This document shows, one piece after another, positions 1-11,800 of a stretch of DNA of 64,000 bases. Origin of the DNA: Heliocidaris tuberculata (taxonomy: Eukaryota; Echinodermata; Echinoidea; Camarodonta; Echinometridae); NCBI GenBank assembly GCA_025618425.1, contig CM046832.1, positions 57,354,587 through 57,418,586 on the forward strand, in the 5' to 3' direction. The stretch's first letter is position 1. Each line of letters starts with the position of its first letter. The position numbers and the translations under genes are program-made. The notes under the pieces are model-generated. The model saw nothing but the letters and a program-made list of their open reading frames with translations. It was not told the origin of the DNA and ran no database searches.

Positions 1-57
1 ATAAGTCATGTACTGCTATAATGACTTACTGAGATGTAACCATTTCTCATTAAAATA

Positions 58-86
58 AGGAGAGAGAGAGAGAGAGAGAGAGTGAG
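58..86. repeat. (AG)n microsatellite
   Basis: A run of alternating A and G, ending in a short A tract. Simple repeat with no associated gene visible. Confidence 0.9.
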
Positions 87-301
87 AAAAAAATCTGTGT
101 GCCTTTATTGTTGTGTCATAAGTTTGTGTTGCAGAGAAAGTGTGTTTACACTGTTTGCATGTGTGATTGAGGGTTTGTTTGAGGTGAAACCTTGAAAAGT
201 TGAAAATCTTGTATGAAAGTAAACTCAAAATGAATAATTAATCCAAAATTAGAGGATGAAGACACATTTCAACTTTTATAGATTTAACAAAAATTAAACC
301 A

Positions 302-1057
302 ATATCTTAGGCTCCGGCACAGATCTAAGAAATCTTTGACAATCATACAAAAAAACACTACTTTTTCAGTGGCCTATCTTTAGAAATCTCTGGCAAGCCC
401 CTGAAAAGTTATCAAATTCGGGGGTGCAATTTCACACTCGTTAGTGGGCTCGCGTGCATTAAACACGTATGCTAGACTTGGTAGACTTGGTTAGACTAGG
501 GCACGTGTCGCCTGTTTCCCCAGGATCCGCAGCTTAGCACGCTTGGAAAAAGGGAATTTGACATGCTTTGAAAAAAAAAAAAAAAAAAGATCATATGTCA
601 TTTAATATGCATGAGGAAGCAATTTAAGATGTAAGATATCATAGGAGGGAATTGATGAATGAAAATCACGTTGTTGCTATATACACAATGGCGGATCCAG
701 GAATTTTTGTCACGGGAGGGGGGGCACTCCGGCACAGGTCTAAGAAATCTATGACAATTATACAAAAACACTACTTTTTCAGTGGCTTATCTATAGAAAT
801 CTCTGGCAAGCCCCTAAAAAGTTATCAAATTCGGTTAGGGGCGGGTGCGGGGTGCAATTTCACACTCGTTATAGTGGGCTACGCGTGCATTAAAACAAGT
901 ATGTTAGACTTGGTAAGACTATGTGTCGCCTGTTTCCCCAGGATACTCAACTTAGCATGCTTGGAAAAAGGGAATTTGACATGCTTTGAAAAAAAGTGGT
1001 CATATGTCATTTAATATGCACGAGGAAGCATTGTAGGAAGTAAGATATCATACGAAA
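302..1057 (+). repeat. Two-copy direct duplication of a ~340-bp unit
   Basis: The segment at about 302-645 recurs at about 722-1057 in the same orientation. Both copies share CGGCACAG-TCTAAGAAATC at the start, CTCTGGCAAGCCCCT in the middle and TTTGACATGCTTTGAAAAA near the end. They differ by point changes and A-tract length, so the duplication is not recent. Between them lies a GGCGGATCCAGGAATTTT motif (about 690-708) of the kind seen at many transposon ends in this window. The open frame at 652-1014 lies inside the repeat and shows no recognisable protein. Confidence 0.8.
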
Positions 1058-1831
1058 TTTCCCGGCGCAACCAAAATAGTCCGTACATGCCACAGGCTAC
1101 CACAGGTAGGCCTATATGAAAACAACAATAACAAGTTGATCAATATGAGGGTATTTACATGACGTACGAAACCTGTCAAATTTGGGAAATTTTGTGCCCT
1201 ACATAATTTTTTCCTAATTATTATTATCTATTAACAAATTTGAGCAAAATATATCGGGGGGGGGGGGGGGGGATTATTTCGGTTTACCCTACAATGGGCG
1301 TACTTGTGTTTTCAAAACTTTCCCCAGGTATAGTAAAGTGGAAAATTTGTTTGTCTGACACGGGCAACTCAATGTATTAGAAAATTAGTATTTTGCACAA
1401 AATGAATGAAGGGGAGACGGAAAATTGATTTTGACGGCCTGATGTTCTCAATAATATTTACTGGGTATAGTAAAGTTCTTTGAAAGAATACCGAAAAGAT
1501 CAAAGAGAGAGCGAGAGAGAGCAAAATTAAAATAAGTTCCAACACACAGAATTACTCAAACTTTTCAATTTTATTTCGTTATTCATTTGAACATATTTTT
1601 TTCATTATAGAAATAGATCAGAACGATAGTTCTGGTTTAAATCAAAGTCCTGATGAGAAGCATATATGAATACAATCATGTGTGATTGTACATGTAATTG
1701 CACTATACGTTAATAATGTTAATGTTATTTTTTTTTTAATTCTCATGTGATTTTAGGCATCCCGGAAATCAAAGTCGATGAAATCTGGTTGCTTAATACG
1801 AAAAACTTTGCTTTAAAGATAATGTTGAGTT
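1058..1831. other. Non-coding stretch
   Basis: AT-rich sequence with a 17-base G run near 1256-1272 and a GA-rich patch near 1505-1522. No gene or recognisable element seen. Confidence 0.6.
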
Positions 1832-1973
1832 CAGGGGAGCGTTTCATCAAGCGTTTTGTCAGTGATTTCTACCGACAAATTTGCTCTCAGCCAATCAGAT
1901 GCGAGGATTTCAGTAGCTTATAACAGCTGTCGGTTAAAATCACTGACAAAACGCTTGATGAAACGCTCCCCTG
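1832..1973. mobile_element. Palindromic MITE, family A copy 1
   Basis: A 142-bp near-perfect palindrome. It opens with CAGGGGAGCGTTTCAT and closes with the reverse complement ATGAAACGCTCCCCTG. The arms of about 47 bp flank a short centre containing CTCAGCCAATCAGATGC. A second copy lies at 12296-12444 with the same ends and centre but different arm sequence. No protein is encoded and no clear target duplication was found. This is a non-autonomous foldback element moved by an unknown transposase. Confidence 0.85.
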
Positions 1974-2040
1974 GTCATGCGATTTCATTGTCAAAGAAAA
2001 TGTATTCAGCCATTTGGAAAAGGTTGATTAAATGATGTTT

Positions 2041-2790
2041 ATTGTAATGTCTTATGTCTTATCACTGGAAACACAGGTAGCATGAAATTAAGTTTGGTCT
2101 AAACTTTTCAGCTATTTCTCGTCATATTTAAAGAATGAGGGCATTTGAAGAACAATCTCTTTTTCAGGGTAATGATATTACATTGTCAAATGAAATGTGC
2201 TCAAGCAATTAGGGAAAGTGTGATTCAAATAAAAATTGATATATATTGTGAGGTTTTGGAACTATCAAAATGATAAGACCTTGACTAAATCTTGCTGAAA
2301 GCCACATGCACTGCAGCATGAAATTAATTGTGGTCGAAACTTTTCAGCTATTTCTCGTCATATTTCGAAAATGAGGGCATACAGATTACATTGTCAAAGA
2401 AAGCGTCTCGAAGCAATTTGGGAAAGGTTGGTTTAAACATGTTAAATAAGGATTGATGTATATTGTTAGGTTTGGGAATTATCAAAATGATAATTTAGAA
2501 ATTCACATGCACTACAAACACATGTAGCATGAAATTAAGTTTGGTCCAAACTTTTCAGCATTTTCTCGTCGTATTTCGAAAATGAGCAATTTGGGAAAGG
2601 TTGATATGAATAAGAATTGATGTATATTGTGAAGTTTAATATCAAATTTATAAGAAATTGTCTAAATTGACACATACACTGCAAAGAGATGTAGCATGAA
2701 ATTCAGTTTGGTCCAAACTTTGCAGCTATTTCTCGAACAAGAGGGCATTCGAAGGGCAATCCCTTTCAGGGGACATTTCTTCTGTGATAT
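2041..2790 (+). repeat. Diverged tandem array, ~210-bp unit, four copies
   Basis: Copies begin near 2085, 2315, 2525 and 2690, each with GTAGCATGAAATT followed by GTTTGGTC-AAACTTT-CAGC. Later in the unit there is a shared AATTTGGGAAAGGTTG-like part and ATTGATGTATATTGTGA. Copies differ by substitutions and internal deletions, so this is an old satellite remnant. No coding potential. Confidence 0.8.
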
Positions 2791-5700
2791 GCTTCCAAAC
2801 TAACATAAACAGAGAACGAAAAAGCTCACAAATTATTTTTCATCTTCACCACAACTCAACCTTCTTTTTAAGCGTAAAACGTTCATCTGTTAACCTAGGC
2901 CGCTAAATCGGAATGAAAGCTATATAATTTGTATTTGACATGCACTGATTATCGCTTTTTAGAACTTAGGATAAGCATGAGTTACAAACTTTTAATGCAA
3001 AATAAATATTAAGAAAAGTTAAATTTTTTTTAGTCTTTTTTTCTCTTCAAACATGGATATCAGACGAAATATAATATCAGTGCTGCATATAAGGTAGTAA
3101 AATATATCGTGGATTAATTAAAATGATTATTCCTTGATATTATTCAAATAGTATTAAAGATAAATATCACGCTTCTTTTGCCGTCATAGCAACCGAATTA
3201 ACTTATCTAAATAAAACGAAAAGATAATTGAACATGGACGTCTGCTCAAAAGGGTCTTACAGTGGATTTTAGATTTGTATATATTGACTATTTTCTAAGC
3301 CCGGATTCGACAGTTTAATTAGTAAATACAATTACATTGAAGCAACATAGATAGTATCCGGGATATGCTTAGGGGATCAGCAAACATTTTTATTTGACGT
3401 CGTTGAATATATCGGTCTTAATTACCCCGACTCTCAGAATAAAGGCTCTATTTATACTTGCCTAATTGGTACACCAGTGCTACATATACGCAATATGACA
3501 GAAATGCCTGAATCCTGAACAGATTAATGCATTCTTCGGCATCATTTCTGACGAACTTGGCACAAAATAATGACGTAACCAGGTAACTGTGCCCGACGGA
3601 TTACATAATTATTATATAGAATGAACAGTTTTCACTACTATAGCTAGTCAGCGTTTTAGCTTTATCCTACTCCCATATTTTACGACACACCAAAAACGCA
3701 TCGCTTTATATGTAATGGAAAAAAGATGTACGTCAAGCCACCCCCCACCCCTCCCCAGCGCTCCACACCCCATCACCAACACCCGAAAAAACTGAAACGA
3801 AAATATAGCCTCGCTAAAGAGCGGAGGGTGAATGGAGTGGAGGGAGGGAGGGGGGGGGGGGGGGTGGGGAGCTAGAAGGTACGCACAGTCATTGGCATAT
3901 TTTTATCTTTAATACATTTTTATCTTTAATACATTTTTCTTTCAGTGAAAAAAAAACATATAAAAGGAACAGTTATATTTAAGGTATATTTTCAGTTGTA
4001 TAAATTCTTTGTTCGTCCATGAAGGTATACATTTTTACAGATAACGTAAAGGTATTTTTCAGTTTTATATCTGTATAATTTCAAGTAAGCTGAGATTTTA
4101 AGTAAATTACAAATACATGTATGTGTAAATTCTTTGCTCTTCGATGAATATATATATTTTTCCATATACGCATATAGTGACTTGTAAATTGTAATAGTTT
4201 CTGTTTATATACTTAATTCATGATTGTAATGTTTCTATTTTTGTATATCTGTTGATTTCACTGAAAAGAAATGAATAAAAGAATACTTAAAACAAAAAGT
4301 ATTTGGCGTATCTCGACCTTTGCTTGGTGGGAAATGGGCAAACATCCGAGCCAATGGCAATTCATGTGTTTTCAGCAAGAAAATTAATCCTCTGTCTCTG
4401 CGTGTGTGTGTGTGTGTGGGGGGGGGGGGACGGTGACGGGTTTCCCTTTTGCTTTTATCATACCTTCTTAAAGTATATCACATGTTTTAAAATACATTTA
4501 ATCATTCATTATACCAGCAGATATAGGGAATTATTAGCTAAACGTGAGCGAGCGAAGCGAGGAGTAATAATTTCAACCATATTTCATGTACTTTGATAAA
4601 CGGTTAAAAAAAAAAAAAAAAAAAAACAGGTGCATGCATTCTTTATGTTTCATGCATAATCTAATGATTTGCATGTTTAAAATTACTTTTAATTTGACTT
4701 AAATTTATGAAATAAGAATGGCGTCTAAATTTGCTCCGTTAATCTTCATTTTGTTAAAAGACAATTTTATGCGCTTCCGGTATCCTCTTCTCTATATTGT
4801 TAAACTTGGTTTCAGTACATACGATTGTTTGCGAGGTCACATATTGAGACAAAGCAGAAAATATCTGAGATTATAACGTTCTTAATTTTATTAGTTTTAG
4901 AGCAATGTGATGATTATTTATCTGAAATAACTTCATCTTTGACTGAAAAGATTATTTTTTTCTTAGTTGGAATTTGTTAAGGGGGGGGGGGGCAACTTGC
5001 CACTTGCCCCCTTCAAATATACTAGAGCATAAAGATTTCGGAAAATCCTGGTGATGGCTCTCCTCTTCCTAAGACGAAAATTGGCTAGCGATGTATTTGT
5101 TTTCTATTTCTAAACTTCATTATTTCTTTTGACTAAAAGGTACGTCACAACAAAAACACAGAGTTTCATCATGCAAAATGAATAGGGTCACGTACTATGC
5201 CTTGGAGTACTAATTCTACACTGACAAAAATGCTTGTCAAAGTGTTATTATTTCCATTCAAGTTTATAGCAAAATGTAAAAAAAAGTGTATAAATATGAA
5301 AGAAAATAAATTTGGTAGAAGTAGAACTTTATTTCATAATGAGGTAACTCATTTATACTGCCTGTGCGCCTTGAAAGTAAAGCCCTTAAAAATTATTATT
5401 AAAGAAATCAAAGTGATCTTATTTTTAAATTCACACGATCTTCTTTACTTATTCTGCAATAAACATCTAATCATTATACACTGGAATCATCATATGACGA
5501 TCTTTATTTCATCTGCTTACACCGCTTTACTTGTTTGTACCATTAGTTATACCAGACGAGAATTACAATATTGTATTTCAATTCAATTTCATTCAAGGTC
5601 ACTTTCATAATTTGTACAAAGTATCATAAGTATGATGTAAAAGTGTAGATGCACTACTTTTAAACATAAATTCAACAAAGGTCTATATCTATATGAATAT

Positions 5701-6680
5701 GATGAAGATTACAATCAGCATTTTAATAAAGGTCTTGTTAGGTTACAAAATACAAGTCTTTGAGAGCAGAACCATCTTTCATATGAAGAGGACAACTTCA
5801 CTGGCTGTCACATCGGAATTTCTTGCAACAGGAACGCCTCATAAACAAACAATTTCTCTTGATAATATAATATAGGCATGTGAAACAGTGGGTCTCTAAT
5901 CTCTGTATAATTTTATTCAAGTGTATTTTATTTTGACAAGTGTTCTTGTAAATGCTTATATACCCTCCTTGAAATGGACTGTCAGCATCCATCATATTGC
6001 GTGTTTCTACAGGCGCTATCAGGGGATATATGTTTTCATTTTATCAATCATAATCACAACTGATGTCACAATGACGAAGGGAATCGTATTTGTAGTCTAC
6101 GGAACCGTAATCACAACTTGTCGTGTATGAATGTTGTTCGCGCAGGATTTCTTTGCAGGGACACCAGATGCAAAAATGTGGAGTTGTCACTTTGAGAATG
6201 TCTGTAAGCTTCAGTGCTCGTAGATAAGTGGGCGAAGTGCCCCAATCGAATGGCTAAAAAAAGAAACAGAGAAAAAGTGAGAACAAAGGAGGCAAAGAGG
6301 GAGAGGGGCAAATTAGGAACGTGAAAAGTAGAGGATCCCTGCCATATACCCTACTCCTAATCGGTGCATGGCCTTCTTTATTCGCATTTCAACCATACCT
6401 AGTACCCTCGGTGCCCCCTCCCCATGAGACCAGTGCCCCTCAGTGACTGGACCCACACTCTCCCTCTGGTCAAGCATCGGACATCACTTTAAAATTTTAA
6501 TGATGAATTTTACGAGTATTTCCAAGAGCAAGGTCAATGTGTTATTAAAGGTGTATCTGGAAGATCAGTCTCCAGTGACACAACACACCAGCTTCGTATC
6601 TATCGGGGGCGGGGGCCGGAGGGGGGGGGGGGCGGTATCCCCGATTGGAATGGAAAACAATAAAAACTAGAAAGAACTAA
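2791..6680. other. Intergenic stretch without a recognisable gene
   Basis: Mostly AT-rich unique-looking DNA. It contains a G run near 3850-3864, a (TG)n plus G run near 4403-4430, the motif GAGCGAGCGAAGCGAGGAG at about 4545-4563, a poly-A near 4606-4626 and a G run at 4981-4992. Open frames at 5197-5610 and 5921-6130 have AT-driven composition and no recognisable domain. I found nothing resembling the missing 5' exons of the CLCA gene here. Confidence 0.55.
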
Positions 6681-6697
6681 AGTGTGTGTGTATGTAC

Positions 6698-6753
<56 letters not shown>
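6681..6753. repeat. (GT)n/(AG)n microsatellite
   Basis: A short GT run leads into about 50 bp of uninterrupted AG. Confidence 0.95.
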
Positions 6754-6756
<3 letters not shown>

Positions 6757-7506
6757 GAAAATATAGGATGACATGACCCTCTCCCAGACTCTTTCCCCTA
6801 CCTTGCATTGCAACAACTTGCAGTAACACCCCCACCCTTTCCCACCCACTGGACCCATATGCAGCCCACTCAACTCAAGGTGGTCAGCTAGCAAAGATCC
6901 GGGCAAGTGGTTGGCAACGATTTGAGCCTGAAAACTACAACGAAATTCCGTTTCTGTTTGTTCAAGTAATAACATGTATGAAATGATAATTGTTTGACTA
7001 GCGGACCCAGCAAATACAGTTTGCCGAAATACTTCACTAGCTCACTTGACATGATTGATTCAAACGTCGGGTAAATAGGGGCCTGTTTTTTTTTTCTCCC
7101 CTTCGGTTTCCTAGGACAGGCATGCTAGGAAAAGAGATATCGGTGAAGATTAAACTCGCCACAAACAATAATATTCAAGGCAAATAAGATCGTTTCAATA
7201 CAGTGAGCACTTGTAGGTAGCTCTAGCTATAAGTGAGGAAAACTCGCCCCATCGATATGATTGATGATGTCATAAACTGTCTAATCATTAAGTGGTCAAT
7301 TTATTACATTTACAGAAAAGATTAGCATCATAATGGATTACCTTTGAATGTTTCATTTTTTCGACAGCTCAGGTGCTCTATCAAAACAAAACTGATTGGA
7401 ACTGAAGTGCTGTGTAATATATTTGACTGATGTCATCGTCACACGAATTAAGCGCATTCAAATGAAATTTCATGTCGTATTTAAAAAAGCACTTTTCGAA
7501 AACTTA
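6754..7506. other. Non-coding stretch
   Basis: No gene, repeat or conserved element recognised. Confidence 0.5.
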
Positions 7507-7942
7507 GCTGTGGCAGGCGCGTAGCCAGGGAGGGCGATGGGGGCGGTCGCCCCCAAAAACGTCAACTAAAAAAAAAAAAAAAAAAGGGGGGGGGGGGAGA
7601 GCGTAAAAGCGGGCGGAAGTGAGAGAAAAAAAGCCTAAAAAGGCGATACGAGCCGTATATTTTTCTCTCAAAATTTGCTAAAACGTCAAAGCTTTTGGGA
7701 ACCCCCCCCCCCTCCCTGCACCCACCCCTGTTACATACAGTTCAGTATTGCGTCCAAATAATTGAAAAGCAGTCAGGCCGTCGAACTAACTCTCCGCCTA
7801 AAAAAGGTGCCACGAGCCGTTATCTTTCTCTCAAATTTGCTCAAACGTCAGAGCTTCCCTCCCTGCACCCAGCCCTTGGAGAGCACGCTTCGCGTGCTCA
7901 TCACCAACCGCTCCCCTAAAATTAAATCCTGGCTACTCGGTT
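7507..7942. mobile_element. Small transposon-like element with internal duplication
   Basis: It starts with GCGCGTAGCCAGGGAGGG and ends with AATCCTGGCTACTCGG, so the ends are inverted relatives (GTAGCCAGG). Inside, a block with GCCTAAAAA, CGAGCCGT and TTTCTCTCAAA, then CCCTCCCTGCACCCA, occurs twice (about 7632-7733 and 7797-7876). It also holds long A and G runs and the hairpin GAGCACGCTTCGCGTGCTC (about 7881-7899). Probably a hAT-like non-autonomous element; the family assignment is inference. Confidence 0.6.
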
Positions 7943-8528
7943 GAAATGTGGTAATATTTTCTGAATAGTTTTGCATCGGTCTCTTTTCTGATCTTCAATA
8001 GATTAGTTTGTATGGGGTCTAAGAAAAGATTCTAATCGGGTCTTTATAAAGGTACAGAGTACTACAGACTAACATATTTGAGCTTCTGCAATGGTTCTGC
8101 CTTCACATCTCTTTATTTAGACATCAAAATGAGTAAAACTATAATGAAGAATATACTTGTATTGGTGTGACTGTAAATGTACTTCCCGGTAACCTTAATG
8201 TAACACAGATACTTCAAATAACATTTCATTATTCTGTTTGCAATTTAAATTCTATAAGTCTTGTTCATGCAGTCTTTGTGAATTGATAAATCATGCTGAA
8301 GATCAATCGGCACCATAACGTGTACTAATTGGAGTAATCTCCATATAGAATTCTTGATTTCTGGAGGTAAGATATATGAATTGGACTCTCATTATAACTT
8401 TGATGCTTACCCACCCTTTGTGTTGATTCATTATAACCACTGGCGTGGAATAAACGAGAAACGCATGTATACCTGTTTGCAATTTACCTTTTAGTGCTTC
8501 AAATTGCCACATAATATTTCAATTTCAG
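7943..8528 (+). other. Probable intron upstream of the first visible CLCA exon
   Basis: AT-rich sequence ending in the acceptor TTTCAATTTCAG just before 8529. No exon, promoter or start codon for the gene could be identified here. Confidence 0.5.
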
Positions 8529-8823
8529 GACATCTTCTCCACGGGCTCAGGGCACCTTTTCACGGCCACAAGACGCCGAGCTTACTGGCGGAACATCACC
8601 ATTCTCATCCCGAAGAGCTGGACCCCTAAACCTGAGTACGAACCGGCCAGGACCGAGTCCTTCGAGACAGCCAACGTCATTATCGACGCTGCCAACCCGG
8701 AATGGGAAGACAACCCGTACACTCTTCAGTTGGGAGGATGCGGGGTTCACGGAGAGTATATCCATCTCACTCCAAACTTCATAACCGACCGAGCAAACAG
8801 CGAGTACATCTGGGGTCCCATGG
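8529..8823 (+). CDS. CLCA exon a (N-terminal protease domain)
   Basis: Acceptor TTTCAG, donor G|GTAAG, ends in phase 1. Encodes ATRRRAYWRNITILIPKSW and the Cys-containing GGCGVHGEYIHLTPNF stretch, both typical of the CLCA N-terminal domain. It is the most 5' exon I can support; its reading frame is open at the acceptor, so at least one more coding exon must exist upstream. Confidence 0.92.
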
Positions 8824-11800
8824 GTAAGAAAGTCTGTGCGAATATTATATGAAACTTGAAAAGAAAATAAGGCAATCGAAGGTCCAATGTTCATATAGAC
8901 ATGACAGAGGAGCTTAATAGATGGTAGAGTTACCAACTTGTGGGTAGATGGCATCGCCGTCAAAATGAAGACGGACGATTATTAGCGCCTACATCAACAT
9001 GATATGTGGAGGTGGGGGGGGGGGGGGGGTGGGGGTGGTTGAGCGTCGACTTTTGGGTAGACAGCATTTGTCTCGACTTAGATGACAAGGGACCATCTTG
9101 TAAGTCCCGTTGTCATATACCTGGCACAGAATTTGAGAGCATCAACAGTTATAACAACCTTAGTACATTAATTAGTACTGCACAAGCAATTTGTTTTCAG
9201 TTAAGTTATATATACAGGAAGAGACATACATAAAGGGGGATTCGATAAAGGAAGGGGAGAATTAAATTTAAGAATGAGTAGAGAATTGAGTTCATGGGAA
9301 CTTGATGGAAAGACATATGATACCTGCATTTATATAGCACTTTTCCAGTTAATAACTGATCAACCCGTTTTATATCGTAGTATTTTCCCAGTCATTGGAT
9401 CCAGTTCTTGGATCCAGTTCTGCACTTATATAGTGCACATTCACCACTCTGCTACGGAGCATTCCAGTCTGGCGGCCATTTTACAGGCGCACAATTGCTA
9501 TATTTCAGTCGCAACGACATTTTGCATCCTACCGGGTACCCATTTAACACCTGGGTGGAGAGTGGCAAATGTATAATTATTACTGTCTTGCCAAAGGACA
9601 TTAGTGCCGCGGCGGGACTCGAACCGCTAACCATGTGATCCACTGTCCGGTGACATATCCACTAGACCACAACACCTCTACGACAGATGAGAACTACATG
9701 AATGGCTGACTTGCATTCTCTTTTTCTTCAATAGACAAGCTCTTGACTCACGAATGGGGTCATCTACGATGGGGCCTCTTCGACGAATACCACACGGACG
9801 ACGATGGCGTCCAGAAGTTCTACGCCAACTCCCGTGGTGATATCGTCGCCACCAGGTGTACCGATCAGCTCAGGGGAACAGCACTCAACATCAACACCTT
9901 CGCTCCTTGTCAGCGGGACCGTACAACAGGTCTCTTCGAAGAAGATTGTTTCTTCTTCCCCGATCTCGAAGGGCAAACCGCGCCGGCATCCATCATGTAT
10001 GCCCAGTTCCTTGATTCGGTTAGTTTTTTGTTTGCTTGTTTGTTTTTGTCAGGACGCCTTGTTTCAATAACGTCGTATATTCTTACATTACAATTGTGTC
10101 ATAATTGTATTCAAATAATACCTGCATTCACCTAAAGGCTGCAAGAATATAATAGAAATAACGGTAGCATGAAATAGAGGCGTAAATAAAACAAAACATT
10201 GAAATGAACGTTCTGTCGTTCAGAGCGTCATCAGTGAAAGTCCCGTGGCGAGCTCCTCAACCCACGGACGTATAGGTTGGACGTTCCAAACTTATTGCAT
10301 AAAGGCCCAGTCTTGTGACGATATTTTTTTCAGCGAATCACAACGATCTGTCACTTTGTTTTGTCATACCTCCTTCTCTCTTCCAGGCAAAAATCGAACC
10401 AAAAACCACGGCGATCTGACATCCGTGGGGAAATCGCTTTGTGTGATTCGAATCATTCTCGTTTATCATCACTCGTTCTTGTTCTTGCGCATCGAACAGA
10501 TCGTCTCAAATCACGAAGGCATTATTTCAATTCTAAAATGTTCAGCCACGTCCCGTGTCTCTGTGAATCAAGACGATTGCCATGAAGTTATTATTTCTGC
10601 TGCAAGAAGAGAGGGACATATGAAAACGCAATTAATGCATCAGACCGTTGTGGTTCCCTGCAAAGAAAAAGAAAAAAAAAGAAAAAGAAAAAAGAAAAAA
10701 GAAAAAAGAAAAAAGAAAAAAGAAAAAAGAAAAAAGAAAAAAGAAAAAAGAAAAAGAAAATCGCCACAGTGTGACCGGGGGCTTACAATCCATATTTAAG
10801 TCTAGCACTACGGTCCTGCAATAGGCATGATAGGCAAGGAAATATACTGCTGTTTTGTATCCAGTTAAGTTAAAGTTATCTCAATTTCATTTTGACATAC
10901 CAGGTGACCGGTTATTGCCACAGCGAGGATGATACCCCGGGGTACCATAACCGAGAAGCTCCGAACAAGCACAACAAACTCTGCGACAGTCGTAGCGCCT
11001 GGGATGTCATGCTAGAGACCGATGATTTCATTGACGGCAACAACCCCCCGATCGAAGAAGACATCGACACCACGCCGACATTTAGACTGGTGCAGGCTCG
11101 AGACAGGCGAGTCGCTCTTGTGCTTGACGTCAGTGGGAGTATGGGTGTAAGTGTACACACGAATATAATTTGGACCTCCAGTAGTCTGACGTAAGATTAA
11201 TGAGATCATTATTAAATACTCAAACATTGATGAGTTAAGACTTTTAACCCCGAGCTGATAATTTGACATAACTTGTAGAGAACTAGAGAAACAGCTTGGG
11301 TTGCTAGACTAACTCATGAACCATGATGAACGTTTTGAACATAACTAACATGCTTTACAGCGTCTCTTTTGGAGCCCCTGCATCTCGGTAGTATCTATAG
11401 TTAGGAAAAGAGCGTCATCCAAAGTCGACATTATCTGAGAGGAGCTTCGTTTAGAAAGCAGATTAACTCTTTTTATTCGTGTATGGTGTATAAACTATAC
11501 ATGTCCTTATTTTCCCCCGTTTTTTCCAGAATAATGACAGATTGACAAAACTCAACCAGGCAGCCACTCAGTACCTCCGCTATACCATCGATGACGGTAG
11601 CTATGTCGGCATGGCGCATTTCTCCGACTATTCCCGAATCATTGAAGAGTTAACAGAAATCAGTGACGGCAGCCGCGAAAACCTCGTATTGGGACTACCG
11701 CAGATTGCCAATGGACCTACTTGCATTGGGTGTGGGATTTTGGACGGAATTGAAGTGAGTATATAATAATGATTTAATAGGGAGAAACATAATGTTATCG

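Noticed and set aside
5197..5610. 137-codon ORF
   Set aside because: AT-driven composition, no domain or splice context.
9316..9680. A tRNA gene (good A and B boxes on the minus strand)
   Set aside because: No matching acceptor or anticodon stems and a SINE body and tail follow; called a SINE.
10245..10799. 184-codon ORF ending in Lys-rich repeat
   Set aside because: Its second half is the GAAAAAA microsatellite, and it lies in an intron.
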